Below are positions 16,021 through 26,600 of a stretch of 64,000 nucleotides of DNA, in pieces. A program made the translations under genes and the position numbers. Numbering within the stretch: position 1 is the stretch's first letter; each line of letters begins with the position of its first letter. Below the pieces are notes generated by a model that was not told where the DNA came from, searched no databases, and was given only the letters and a program-made list of their open reading frames with translations. The DNA lies in contig JANQHD010000033.1 in assembly GCA_028282805.1 (NCBI GenBank), positions 62,001 through 126,000 of the forward strand, read 5' to 3'. This DNA comes from Phycisphaeraceae bacterium (GTDB taxonomy: Bacteria > Planctomycetota > Phycisphaerae > Phycisphaerales > Zrk34).

Positions 16021-16710
16021 ATGAAACGTTTGTTGCTCGTGTTCGGGTTGGTTGTCGCCTTGTCACCGCTGAGCGTGCGCGCCGACATGATCGCGGTCGA
16101 AGCGGATTCGATCGCTCCGCCGCCGCCCACGGGCTTGTTCACCTTCATCCATGCGCTGGTCGATTCGAGCACGTCGACGTTCTACCCGCAGGGGCCCGGG
16201 CCGTTCGATTACGTGTTCGACGGCGTCGCCGAGACCGCTGGCGCACACACCTTGACCAACGGCGTGATCCCCGTGGTGACCGAGTCGATTACCGACCTGG
16301 GCAACGGGAAGATCAAGGTGTCGATCTGGAGCGCCTCGCCGACGGGCACGGACCTGTTCCCCGGCGGCTACTTCGGCGGCGGCAACCCGCTCGACAGCGG
16401 CGGCGTCGTGCTCGGCGGCGGCGGGGGGCACGCGCTCGACTTCGGCGGGCCCGTACAGGTTGTGCAGGCCACGCTCTCGCTCACCCGCGACGGCGTGATC
16501 ATACTCGGCCCGTTCGACGTCACCGGCTTCTTCGCCAACCCGTGGGACGGCTCGGCGAAGATCATCCTGCTCGGCAAGACCGACCGCGGGATCAACGATG
16601 TGCACCTGGACATCGTGGTGATGCCCGAGCCCGCTTCGGTGGTGCTGCTCGGCGGAGCGTGCTTGTTGACGCTGGCAACCCGCCCGCAACGCGGGCCGGC
16701 CCGTGGCTAA
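16021..16710 (+). CDS. PEP-CTERM sorting domain protein
   Basis: A 229-residue exported protein. The signal peptide is RLLLVFGLVVALSPLSVRA. The mature part is Gly/Pro-rich beta structure with no recognised catalytic site. The C-terminal MPEPASVVLLGGACLLTLA followed by TRPQRGPARG is a canonical PEP-CTERM anchor: a PEP motif, a hydrophobic helix and a basic tail. GGGAGGG precedes the ATG at 16021; the frame extends upstream but lacks a signal there. It is probably processed by an exosortase encoded elsewhere. About 300 bp of gene-free sequence on each side holds nothing else I can name apart from the NRPS promoter. Confidence 0.85.
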   Translation: MKRLLLVFGLVVALSPLSVRADMIAVEADSIAPPPPTGLFTFIHALVDSSTSTFYPQGPGPFDYVFDGVAETAGAHTLTNGVIPVVTESITDLGNGKIKVSIWSASPTGTDLFPGGYFGGGNPLDSGGVVLGGGGGHALDFGGPVQVVQATLSLTRDGVIILGPFDVTGFFANPWDGSAKIILLGKTDRGINDVHLDIVVMPEPASVVLLGGACLLTLATRPQRGPARG

Positions 16711-16835
16711 CCGATCGGTGGTAACACACGCCCCCGCCGCGACCGATTGTGGGGCGTACGACCGGGGCCGTGCCGGGCGTGATAAGTTGGGGATATGGGT
16801 CGCGGAAGACAAAGTGACGGCGTCGTTCATTTCGT

Positions 16836-16865
16836 TTGGCACATCGGCGTGTTTCAACGCATAAT
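16836..16865 (+). promoter_or_regulatory. Candidate promoter of the NRPS operon
   Basis: TTGGCA and CATAAT are separated by 18 bp. It lies in the gene-free stretch 16711-17048, upstream of the first NRPS start, and would give a leader of about 175 nt. Confidence 0.45.
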
Positions 16866-17048
16866 GTGATCGATACGAACTTGGGATGTCGTGCTGGATC
16901 GTGATCATCCGAGGCAAACGGTGCTGCCGGTCGGCCGTGGCCTAGCGTGCTGCGCGCTGTGGCAGGAGCGGGGGCGGGATGGTTTGGCATTTCGTAGGGC
17001 TCGTCACGGTCGGCGTTCGTGTCGCGGGCGTGGCGAGGGGGACAGGAT

Positions 17049-20000
17049 ATGGCCAAGACATCGAGATCGCAGTTCACACCCTCGCCGCAAGGGCCGGGCC
17101 CGCACGCGGGGGGTTGCGCGGTGGATCGGTGGGTGCGGACCGAGCACCCGTACCCCCGGCACACGACGGTGGACGCCGTGTTCGCCGAGGCCGTGCGCCG
17201 CGCGCCCGATGCCGTTGCGCTCGAATACGGCGACCGGCAACCGACCTACCAACAACTCGACGAACACGCCGGCCTTGTGGCGCAACACCTTCGCCAACTC
17301 GGCGTGCGGCGCGGCAGCGTGGTGGGCGTGCTGCAGGCGCGATCGGCGGACCTGATCGTGTCGATGCTCGGCGTGCTCAAGGCGGGTGCCGCTTACGTGC
17401 CGCTCGACCCGTCGTACCCCGAGTCGCGCCTGCGCTGGATGCTCGAAGACAGCGGCGCCGAGTGGCTGTTGGTCGACGCCGAACACCACGCGCAACTCGA
17501 CGGCTACCCGGGGCGCGTGATCCGCGTAGACCGGATCGACGATGCGCCCACGCAACCGCCGGCCGACGAGCCCGACGCCGACCGCGGCGGCGACGACCTC
17601 GCTTACGTGATGTACACATCCGGCTCGACCGGCCGGCCGAAGGGTGTGTGCGTCACGCACCGCGCGATCCTGCGCCTGGTCTGCAACACCGACTACGTGC
17701 AATGGTCATCCGCCGACCGCGTGGCGCAGGTGGCCAACGCCTCTTTCGACGCGTCGACCTTCGAGATATGGGGGCCGCTGCTCAACGGCGCACGCCTCGT
17801 GGGCATCGGCCGCGACGAATCGCTCAACCCCGCCACGTTCTCCGCGTGCCTCAAGCAGCGCCGCGTCACGACGCTGTTCCTCACCACCGCGCTGTTCAAC
17901 CTCGTCGCCAAGGAAGCGCCCGACACGTTCGCGCAGATGCGCTACGTGCTGTTCGGCGGCGAAGCGGTCACGCCCAAGTGGGTCAGACGCATACTCGAAC
18001 AGGGCCCGCCCGAGCACCTGCTGCACGTCTACGGGCCCACCGAGAACACCACGTTCTCCACGTGGCACGAGGTCGCCGCCGTGCCCGCCGACGCGACCGC
18101 TGTGCCCATCGGCCTGCCCATCGCCAACAGCACCGCTTACGCGCTGGACGACCGCATGCAACCCGTGGCGCCCGGCGCGGTTGGCGAACTGTACGTCGGC
18201 GGCGACGGCATCGCGCGCGGTTACTTGGGGCGCGACGACCTGACCGCCGAGCGTTTCGTCGATGACCCGTTTGTCGATCGCGGCAAGATGTACCGCACGG
18301 GCGACCTGGTCCGACGCCTGGGCGACGACAGCTTCGAGTTCATCGGCCGCACCGACGACCAAGTGAAGGTCCGCGGCTTCCGCATCGAGCCCGGCGAGAT
18401 CGAGGCCGTGCTGACCGAACACCCACGGGTCGGCCAGGCGTGTGTCGTCGTCCAAGCGCGTGAGGCGGCCGACGCGTACCTCGCGACGTACATCGTGGGG
18501 CACGATGGGGCGTGCGATCGGGCCGAACTTCACGACTACCTCGCGCAACGGCTGCCCGACTACATGGTGCCCTCGGCGATCGTGCGCATGGCGGCGCTGC
18601 CCTTGACGCCCAACGGCAAGGTCGACCGCGCCGCGCTGCCCACACCGGAGCGGCGCGATTTCGCGGTCGCCGACGATTTCACCCCGCCTCAAACCCCCAC
18701 GCAGCAAAAGCTCGCGGCGCTCTGGCAAGCCGTGCTCGGCGTCGATCGCGTGAGCGTTCACGACAACTTCTTCGCGCTCGGCGGCGACTCGCTCGCCGCC
18801 GCGCGGCTGATCTCCCGGCTCCACAAAGACGGCGCTGCGCTGTCGGTTGCCGATCTGTTCGGCGCCGCCGACCTCGCGGAGCTGGCCGCCGCGCTGGACC
18901 AGCGCGGGCCTGCCGCCGAAACCGGGCCCGACGACGGGGTCGTACGCTTGCCACGCGGCGGCCCGCTGCCGTTGTCGTTCTCGCAGGAGCGTGTGTGGTT
19001 CGTCCAGCAACTGCAACCCAATAGCTCGGCGTACAACTTCCAGGCGACCCTGCGCTTCGATGGGGCGCTGCGCGAAGACATATTGCAACGCAGCCTCAGC
19101 GAAATCATCCGCCGCCACGAGGTGTTTCGCACGACGTTCCCCTGCGAAGACGGCCGGCCCGCGCAACACATCCACGAACCTTTCGAGGTGCCGCTGCCGG
19201 TCGACGACCTGCGTGCGCTCGGCCCGGTCGATCGCGACGCCGAAGCGCAAGCGATCCTCGACCGCGAGGTCCGCCGGCCGTTCGACCTGGCGCAGCTGCC
19301 GCTGGTGCGCTGGCGGCTGCTGCGGTTGAGCGATCGCGAGTCGCTTTTGATTCATTGTGAGCACCACCTTGTGCACGACGGCTGGTCGTTCAACGTGTTC
19401 CTCAACGAGTTGTTCGAGTTGTACCGCGCGTATGGCGACGGCCGGCCCTCGCCCCTCGACGAGCTGCCGATCCAGTACGCCGACTACGCCGGCTGGCAGC
19501 GGCGGTGGTTGGAATCGCCCGAGGCCGATCAGCAGTTGGCCTACTGGCGCAAACAGCTCGACGGCTTGCCCGAGGTGTTGGATCTGTTTGTGGCCAAGCC
19601 CCGGCCGGACGCGAATCCGTATCGCGGCAAAGCCTGCCGGCACGACCTGTCGGCCGAACTGTGCACCAACCTGCGTGACCTGAGCGAGCGCGAAGGGGTG
19701 ACGCTGTTCGCCACGCTGGCGGCGGGGCTGATGAGCTTGCTGCACCTGTACTCCGATCAGCGCGACTTGGGCATCGGCACGGGCATCGCCGGCCGCACGC
19801 ACCCGGAACTCGAAGACCTGCTCGGCATGTTCATCAACAACGCCGTGCTGCGTTGTGACTTCGGTGCAAACCCCAGCGTGAGTGGTGTGTTGCACCAAGT
19901 GCAGACCGCCACCATGGAAGCTTGCGCCAATCAGGAGCTGCCGTTCGACCACGTGGTCGAGGCGATCCGCCCCCAGCGCAGCCTCAGCCACAACCCGCTG

Positions 20001-20690
20001 TTCCAGGTGATGTTCGGCCTGCACGACGCGCCGATGCCGCGCTTCGACCTGCCCGACCTGCCGGCGACGATCACCCCCGGCATCAACAACGGCTCGGCCA
20101 AGTTCGACCTGACCATCATCATCGTGCCGAAGGCCTCGCAGCACATCGGTTCGCACACGACCGGCGACGACCCGGCGCTGACGGTGCTGTGGGAATACAA
20201 CACGTCGCTATTCGACGATCACACGGCGAGGCGATTGCTGTCGCAGTACGAACGGCTGCTCGGCTTGTTCGTCGAGCGGCCCGGTACGCCGATCGGCGAG
20301 CTGCCCTTGTTAGATGCGGCCGAGCGCGAGCGGCGTGCCGAACACGCGGCGCGTGTGAGCCCGGCCGTGTCGCACGCCCCACCGTCGACCGCGCGCCAAG
20401 CGGCCGACGAATCACCGATCGCCCAACGCCTGTGCGAGCTCTGGGCGCAGGTGCTGGGCGTCGAGTCTGTCGAAACCGACGATAACTTTTTTGAGGTTGG
20501 CGGTCACAGCTTGATGGCCATGCGATTGATCAGCCGGGTGCGCGACGAGTTCGGTGTCGAACTGCCCATGAGCGAACTGTTCGATGCGCCCACGGTGGCG
20601 GGGATGGCCCGGCGCCTTGCGGCGCACGCGCCGGGCGACGGCGGAGCCGATCGATCGCAACGCGACGCGCGTGAGGAAGGCGCGATATGA
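17049..20690 (+). CDS. NRPS loading subunit, A-T-C-T
   Basis: 1213 residues. Domain order: an adenylation domain (about 40-520, with YTSGSTGRPKG and HVYGPTENTTFS), carrier T1 with phosphopantetheine Ser581 in LGGDSL, a condensation domain (about 635-1070, active HH at 772-773 in HHLVHDGWS), and carrier T2 with Ser1154 in VGGHSL. There is no upstream C domain, so this A-T starts the chain. My reading of the ten-residue specificity code is DAFFLGVTFK, of the Val/Ile type. The second module lacks an A domain: ELPLLDAAERERRA, the usual C-A linker, runs through a Pro/Ala spacer straight into T2. It overlaps the next NRPS gene by 4 bp (ATGA). Confidence 0.92.
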   Translation: MAKTSRSQFTPSPQGPGPHAGGCAVDRWVRTEHPYPRHTTVDAVFAEAVRRAPDAVALEYGDRQPTYQQLDEHAGLVAQHLRQLGVRRGSVVGVLQARSADLIVSMLGVLKAGAAYVPLDPSYPESRLRWMLEDSGAEWLLVDAEHHAQLDGYPGRVIRVDRIDDAPTQPPADEPDADRGGDDLAYVMYTSGSTGRPKGVCVTHRAILRLVCNTDYVQWSSADRVAQVANASFDASTFEIWGPLLNGARLVGIGRDESLNPATFSACLKQRRVTTLFLTTALFNLVAKEAPDTFAQMRYVLFGGEAVTPKWVRRILEQGPPEHLLHVYGPTENTTFSTWHEVAAVPADATAVPIGLPIANSTAYALDDRMQPVAPGAVGELYVGGDGIARGYLGRDDLTAERFVDDPFVDRGKMYRTGDLVRRLGDDSFEFIGRTDDQVKVRGFRIEPGEIEAVLTEHPRVGQACVVVQAREAADAYLATYIVGHDGACDRAELHDYLAQRLPDYMVPSAIVRMAALPLTPNGKVDRAALPTPERRDFAVADDFTPPQTPTQQKLAALWQAVLGVDRVSVHDNFFALGGDSLAAARLISRLHKDGAALSVADLFGAADLAELAAALDQRGPAAETGPDDGVVRLPRGGPLPLSFSQERVWFVQQLQPNSSAYNFQATLRFDGALREDILQRSLSEIIRRHEVFRTTFPCEDGRPAQHIHEPFEVPLPVDDLRALGPVDRDAEAQAILDREVRRPFDLAQLPLVRWRLLRLSDRESLLIHCEHHLVHDGWSFNVFLNELFELYRAYGDGRPSPLDELPIQYADYAGWQRRWLESPEADQQLAYWRKQLDGLPEVLDLFVAKPRPDANPYRGKACRHDLSAELCTNLRDLSEREGVTLFATLAAGLMSLLHLYSDQRDLGIGTGIAGRTHPELEDLLGMFINNAVLRCDFGANPSVSGVLHQVQTATMEACANQELPFDHVVEAIRPQRSLSHNPLFQVMFGLHDAPMPRFDLPDLPATITPGINNGSAKFDLTIIIVPKASQHIGSHTTGDDPALTVLWEYNTSLFDDHTARRLLSQYERLLGLFVERPGTPIGELPLLDAAERERRAEHAARVSPAVSHAPPSTARQAADESPIAQRLCELWAQVLGVESVETDDNFFEVGGHSLMAMRLISRVRDEFGVELPMSELFDAPTVAGMARRLAAHAPGDGGADRSQRDAREEGAI

Positions 20691-23600
20691 ACGTCGCACA
20701 ACTGATTGACGACCTGCGGCAGCGGGACATCCGCGTCTGGGCCGACGGTGCGCAGCTCCGTTACGATGCGCCCGCGGGCGCGATGACCGACGAGCTGCGC
20801 GACCAGTTGCGATCGAGCAAGGAACAGATCATCGCGCACCTGCAACAGCCGCAAGACCTGCCGCCGCCGATCGAGCGCTGTGAACACGACGGCGCGATCC
20901 CCCTGAGTTACGCGCAGCAACGGCTGTGGTTCATCGACCAGCTCGAGTCGGGCAGCGTGCAGTACAACCTGTTGCGGGCGCTGAAGCTCGGTGGCGCGCT
21001 GGATGTCGCGGCGTTACGCGAAGCGTTGGCCGAGATCATCCGCCGCCACGACGCGTTGCGCACCACGTACACATCGGCCAACGGCCGGCCGCACCAGCAC
21101 GTCGCCGCGAGCCTCGAAACCCCGTTCGAGGTGGTCGACCTGTCGCACCTGTCGCCCGAAGCGCAACAGAAGCGATCGCAAGAGATGGCGGTCGAGGGTT
21201 ACCGCCGGCCGTTCGACCTGGCCGCCGGGCCGCTCATCTGTGCAACGCTGATCAAGTTATCCGATCGCGAACACGTGTTCTTGCTGGCGATGCACCACAT
21301 CGTCTCGGACGGCTGGTCGATGGGCGTGCTGGTGCGCGAGCTGACGGCGTTGTACGAGGCGTTTGCGCAGGGCAAGCCCTCGCCCTTGCCGCAGTTGCCG
21401 ATCCAGTACGCCGACTACACCCGGTGGCAGCAGCAATGGCTCGACGGCGCGGTGCTCGACAAGCAACTCGGGTACTGGCAGCGCGTGCTGCGTGATGTCC
21501 AGCCGCTCGAATTACCGACCGACCGGCCGCGGACCGACGAGCTGACCTACGCCGGCGGACACCGCCGTATCGCGTTGCCGGACGATCTGTGCCGATCGCT
21601 GCGCCGCCTGGCGCGCGACCAGAACGCCACGCTGTTCATGGTCGCGCTCGCGGCGTTCCAAGTGCTGTTGCAGCGCTACACCGGCCAGTCGGACATCACG
21701 GTCGGCACGCCATACGCCAACCGCCGCAAGACCGAGCTCGAGCAACTCATCGGTTTCTTCGTCAACACGCTGGTGTACCGATGCGACGTGGCGGACAACC
21801 CGACGTTCCGGCAGCTGCTCGGGCGGGTGCGCGAATCGGTGCTCGAAGCCGACGCGCACCAGGACCTGCCGTTCGACCTGTTGGTCGAACGGCTTTCACC
21901 TGAGCGGGATCTGGGCCGAAACCCCTTGTTCCAAGTGATGTTCGCGGTGCAGAACGTGCCTGACGAAACGTTTGAGCTACAAGGCGTGCGCATCGACCCG
22001 ATCGAGGTGGAGAATACCACAGCCAAGTTCGACCTGACGCTGTGGATCGAGGAGCGCGACGGGCACATCGTGTGCACCGCGGAATACGCCGCTCAGCTGT
22101 TCGACGCGGGAACCATCGATCGCCTGCTCCAGCATTACCAGCAACTGCTGCGTTCGATCACCGCCGAGCCCGACCGGCAGATCAGCCGGCTGAGGGTGCT
22201 GCCCGAGTCGGAGCGGCGCCAGGTGCTCGAGGGGTGGAACGAAACACGCACCGATTACGAGCGCGGCCGGCGCATCGACGAGATGTTTGAACAACAGGTC
22301 AAGGCAACGCCGGACGCGATCGCGGTGGCGGCCGAGGAAGGCCAGCAGAGCTACGCCGAGTTGAACGCGCGTGCCAACCAGGTCGCGCACCACCTGCGCA
22401 CGTTGGGGGTGAGCGACGGCGACCGCGTGGGGCTGTTCCTCGAGCGCGGGCTGGGCATGGTGGCGGCGACGCTGGGCATCCTCAAGGCCGGCGGCGTGTA
22501 CGTGCCGTTCGACCCGGGCTACCCCACCGAGCGCCTGGTTTGGATGCGGCGTGACGCGGGCGTGTCGGTCGTGCTGGCCGATGCGACGGCGGGCGACGCG
22601 GAGTGGCTGGCCGGCGACGACGTGACGCGCGTGGGCGTGAGCGATGAAGCGATCGGCCGAATGCCGACGGATGACCCGCCGCGCGCCGGCGGGCCCGACC
22701 CGCTCGCCTACGTGATGTACACCTCCGGCTCCACCGGCCGGCCGAAGGGCGTGTGCGTGCGGCACCGGGGCGTGGTGCGCCTGGTGCGGCAGACGGACTA
22801 TGTGCAGCTCACCGAGCGCGACGTGGTGTTGCAGTTTGCGCCGATCTCGTTCGACGCCGCGACGTTCGAGATCTGGGCGGCGCTGCTCAACGGCGGCAAG
22901 CTCGTCGTCTTCCCGCCGGGCCTGCCGTCGTTGAGCCAGCTCGGTGGGGCGATCAAAGATCACGGCGTGACGGCGCTGTGGTTGACGGCGCCCCTTTTCC
23001 ACCAGATGGTCGAAGAGGAGCGCGAGGCGCTGGCGGGTGTGCGTTACCTGTTGGCGGGGGGTGACGTGCTGTCGGTCGATCACGTGCGGCGGATGCTCGA
23101 AGCGATGCGCCCAGGGTGCAAGCTCATCAACGGGTACGGCCCGACGGAGAACACCACCTTCACGTGCTGTCACGTCATGGACCACGCGAGCGTGATCGGC
23201 AACACCGTGCCCATCGGTCGGCCGATCAGCAACACGCGGGTTTACATCCTCGATCGCGAGCTCGAACCGACGCCGATCGGCGTGGTGGGCGAGTTGTACG
23301 CCGGGGGCGACGGCGTGGCGGCGGGTTACTTGAACCGCCCCGAGCTCACCGCCGAGCGCTTCGTGCCCGACCCGTTCGGCGGTGGCGGCGCGACGCTGTA
23401 CCGCACGAGCGACCTGGCGCGCTACCGCGCCGACGGCACGATCGAGTTCTTCGGCCGGCGCGACAACCAGGTGAAGGTGCGCGGCTACCGGATCGAACTG
23501 GGCGAGATCGAGTCGGTGTTACGCGGCCACGAAGCGCTGGGCGATGTCTGCGTGGTGGTCGAGGAGCACGGCGAAGACGACAAACGCATCGTCGCGTACG

Positions 23601-26600
23601 CCCAGGCACAGCCCGGCCAACACCCGAAGCCGAGCGAGCTGCGGTCGTACATGGCCCAGCGGACGCCGTCGTACATGATCCCCGCGTCGTTCGTGTTCGT
23701 GGACAACCTGGCGAAAACCCCGTCGGGCAAGATCGACCGGCGCGCGTTGCTTGGTGCTTCGAGCGGGGCGGCGGCCGAGGACGCCGGGGCGACGCGAGGG
23801 CCGACCGAAACGGAAGCCCGCTTGCGCGCGATCTGGGTGCAGGTGCTCGGCGTTGAAGCGGTGGCGCTCGACGACAACTTCTTCGACCTCGGCGGCCACA
23901 GCCTGCTGGCCACGCGCGTGATCGCGCGCATCCACGACGAGTTCGGCGTCGAGTTGCCGTTGCGCGTGATCTTCCAGCAGCCGACCGTGCGTGGGCTCGC
24001 GGCGGAGGTCGACGCGCTGCTCGCCGAGGGCGGGCAAGGTTCGGCGTTGCCCAGCGTGACGCACGACCCGCAGCGCCGGCACGACCCGTTCCCGCTGACC
24101 GACGTGCAGCAGGCGTACTGGATCGGCCGGATGGGCGCCTTCGATCTGGGCAACATCGCCACGCACGCCTACCTCGAACTCGAATCGGACGGCCTGGACA
24201 TCGACCGGCTGACCCAGGCCTGGCAGAAGGTGATCGACCGTCACGACATGTTGCGCGCGGTCGTGCTGGCCGACGGCCGGCAGCAGGTGTTGCGCGACCT
24301 GCCGGCGTACGTCATCGAGGTCGACGACCTGTGTGGCCTGGGCCCCGACGAGCGCGAGCAACGCCTGATGACCACGCGCCAGCGCCTCTCGCACCAGGTG
24401 TTGCCGCACGACCGGTGGCCGTTGTTCGAGATTTGCGCATCGCGCTTGAGCGACCGCACGCACCGCCTGCATTTGAGTTTCGATGCGCTGATCCTCGACG
24501 GTTGGAGCCACGAGGTCATGTTCCGCGAGTGGCAGCAGTTTTACACCGACCCGTCGCTGGTGTTGCCGCCGCTCGAGTTGACGTTCCGCGATTACGTGGT
24601 TGGCGTCGATCAGATGAAGGAGGGCGAGACGTACCGGCGTGCGGAGCAGTATTGGCGCGAGCGGCTGGTCACGCTGCCCGCGGCGCCGCAGCTGCCGCTG
24701 GTCAAAGACCCCGGCCAGATCGCCCGGCCGCGCTTCGGGCGACGCCGGGGCGTGCTGGACGCCGAGCGTTGGGGCCGGTTGAAGGAGTGGGCGAACGAGA
24801 AAGACATCTCGCCGTCGGCGCTGATGCTGGCGATCTTTTCCGACGTGCTGCGCCTGTGGAGCAAGGAGCCGGCTTTCACGCTGAACCTGACGCTGTTCAA
24901 CCGCCTGCCGGTGCACCCGCAGGTCGACGACGTGCTCGGCGACTTCACCTCGTTGACGCTGTTCGAGTCGTCGGGTGCGGCGGACGAGACGTTCGCGCAG
25001 CGTGCCTACCGCGTGCAGGCACGGCTTTGGGACGATCTGGATCACCGCGCGTTCACGGGCGTACAGGTGATCCGTGAGCTGGCGGTGATGCGCGACAACA
25101 CGCGCGCGGCGCTGATGCCCGTGGTGTACACCAGCACGCTGACGTTGAACCGTTCGGTGCAGGGCACCTCGCGGAAGTGGCTGGGCGAGAACGTTTTTGC
25201 CATCACACAGACCCCGCAGGTCTGGCTCGACCACGGCGTGTTGGAGCGCGACGGCTGCCTGGTGTTCGGGTGGGACGCGATCGAAGAGCTGTTCCCCGAG
25301 GGCTTGCTCGACGATATGTTCGCCGCCTACCGGCGCGTGGTGGACCGATTGGTCGACGAGCCCGGGTACTGGGACGCGGATTGGCCGACGATGATGCGCG
25401 ACCTGCTGCCGCCCGAGCAGGCGGCGCAACGCGCGGAGGTCAACCGCACCGCGCACCCGCTGCCGGACGGCCTGTTGCACACGGCGTTCGCGGAACAGGC
25501 GGCTCGGCGCGCCGACCAGCCGGCGGTGGTCGCCCCGGGCGCCACGGTCACCTACGCGCAGCTGGCTAACGCGGCAAACCACCTCGGCCAGAAGCTGCGT
25601 GACGCCGGCGCGCGGCCGAACCAACTCGTGGGCGTGGTGATGGACAAGGGCTGGGAGCAGGTCGCCGGCGCGATGGCGGTGCTCGCGTCGGGTGCGGCTT
25701 ACCTGCCGATCGACGCCGACGAACCCGAAGCGCGACTGCACATGCTGCTGGAAGACGGCCAGGTCGAACTGATCGTCACCCAGCCCGACGCCGACCGACG
25801 CATCGATTGGCCGCAGCATGTGCAGCGCTTTGTGGTCGACGCAACGGTGTTGAACGAGCCGGCGGCCGCGCTCGAACCGGTGCAGACCGGGGGTGACTTG
25901 GCTTACGTGATTTACACCTCGGGCTCGACCGGTCGGCCGAAGGGCGTGATGATCGACCACCGCGGCGCGCTGAACACGATCCGTGACGTCAACGAACGGT
26001 TCGGTGTGGAAGCGACCGACCGTGTGCTGGCGGTGTCGTCGATGACGTTCGACCTGTCGGTGTACGACGTGTTCGGCACGCTGGCGGCGGGCGGCACGAT
26101 CGTGATGCCCGCGGCTTCGGGCGCGAAAGACCCGGCGCACTGGGCGGAGCTGATCAACCAGCATGGCGTGACCGTGTGGAACTCGGCGCCGCCGTTGATG
26201 ACGCTGTTGGTGGAATACACCGAGGGCAAGGCGGGCCTGCGGCTGGAACCGCTGCGCCTGGTCATGCTCAGCGGCGACTGGATCCCCGTCGACATCCCCG
26301 ATCGCGTCCGCCGGCTCGCCGAAGGGGCGCGCGTGATCAGCTTGGGCGGCGCGACCGAGGCGTCGATCTGGTCGATCTTCTACCCGATCGAAGCGGTCGA
26401 CCCCGATTGGCCTAGCATCCCCTACGGCAAGCCGATGGCGAACCAGGCGTTCCACGTGCTCAACAGCGCGATGGCGCCCTGCCCGACGTGGGTGCCGGGG
26501 CAGCTGTACATCGGCGGCGTCGGTTTGGCGCAAGGCTACTGGCGCGACGAGCACAAGACGCGCACCCACTTCGTCACGCACCCGCGCACGGGCGAGCGGT

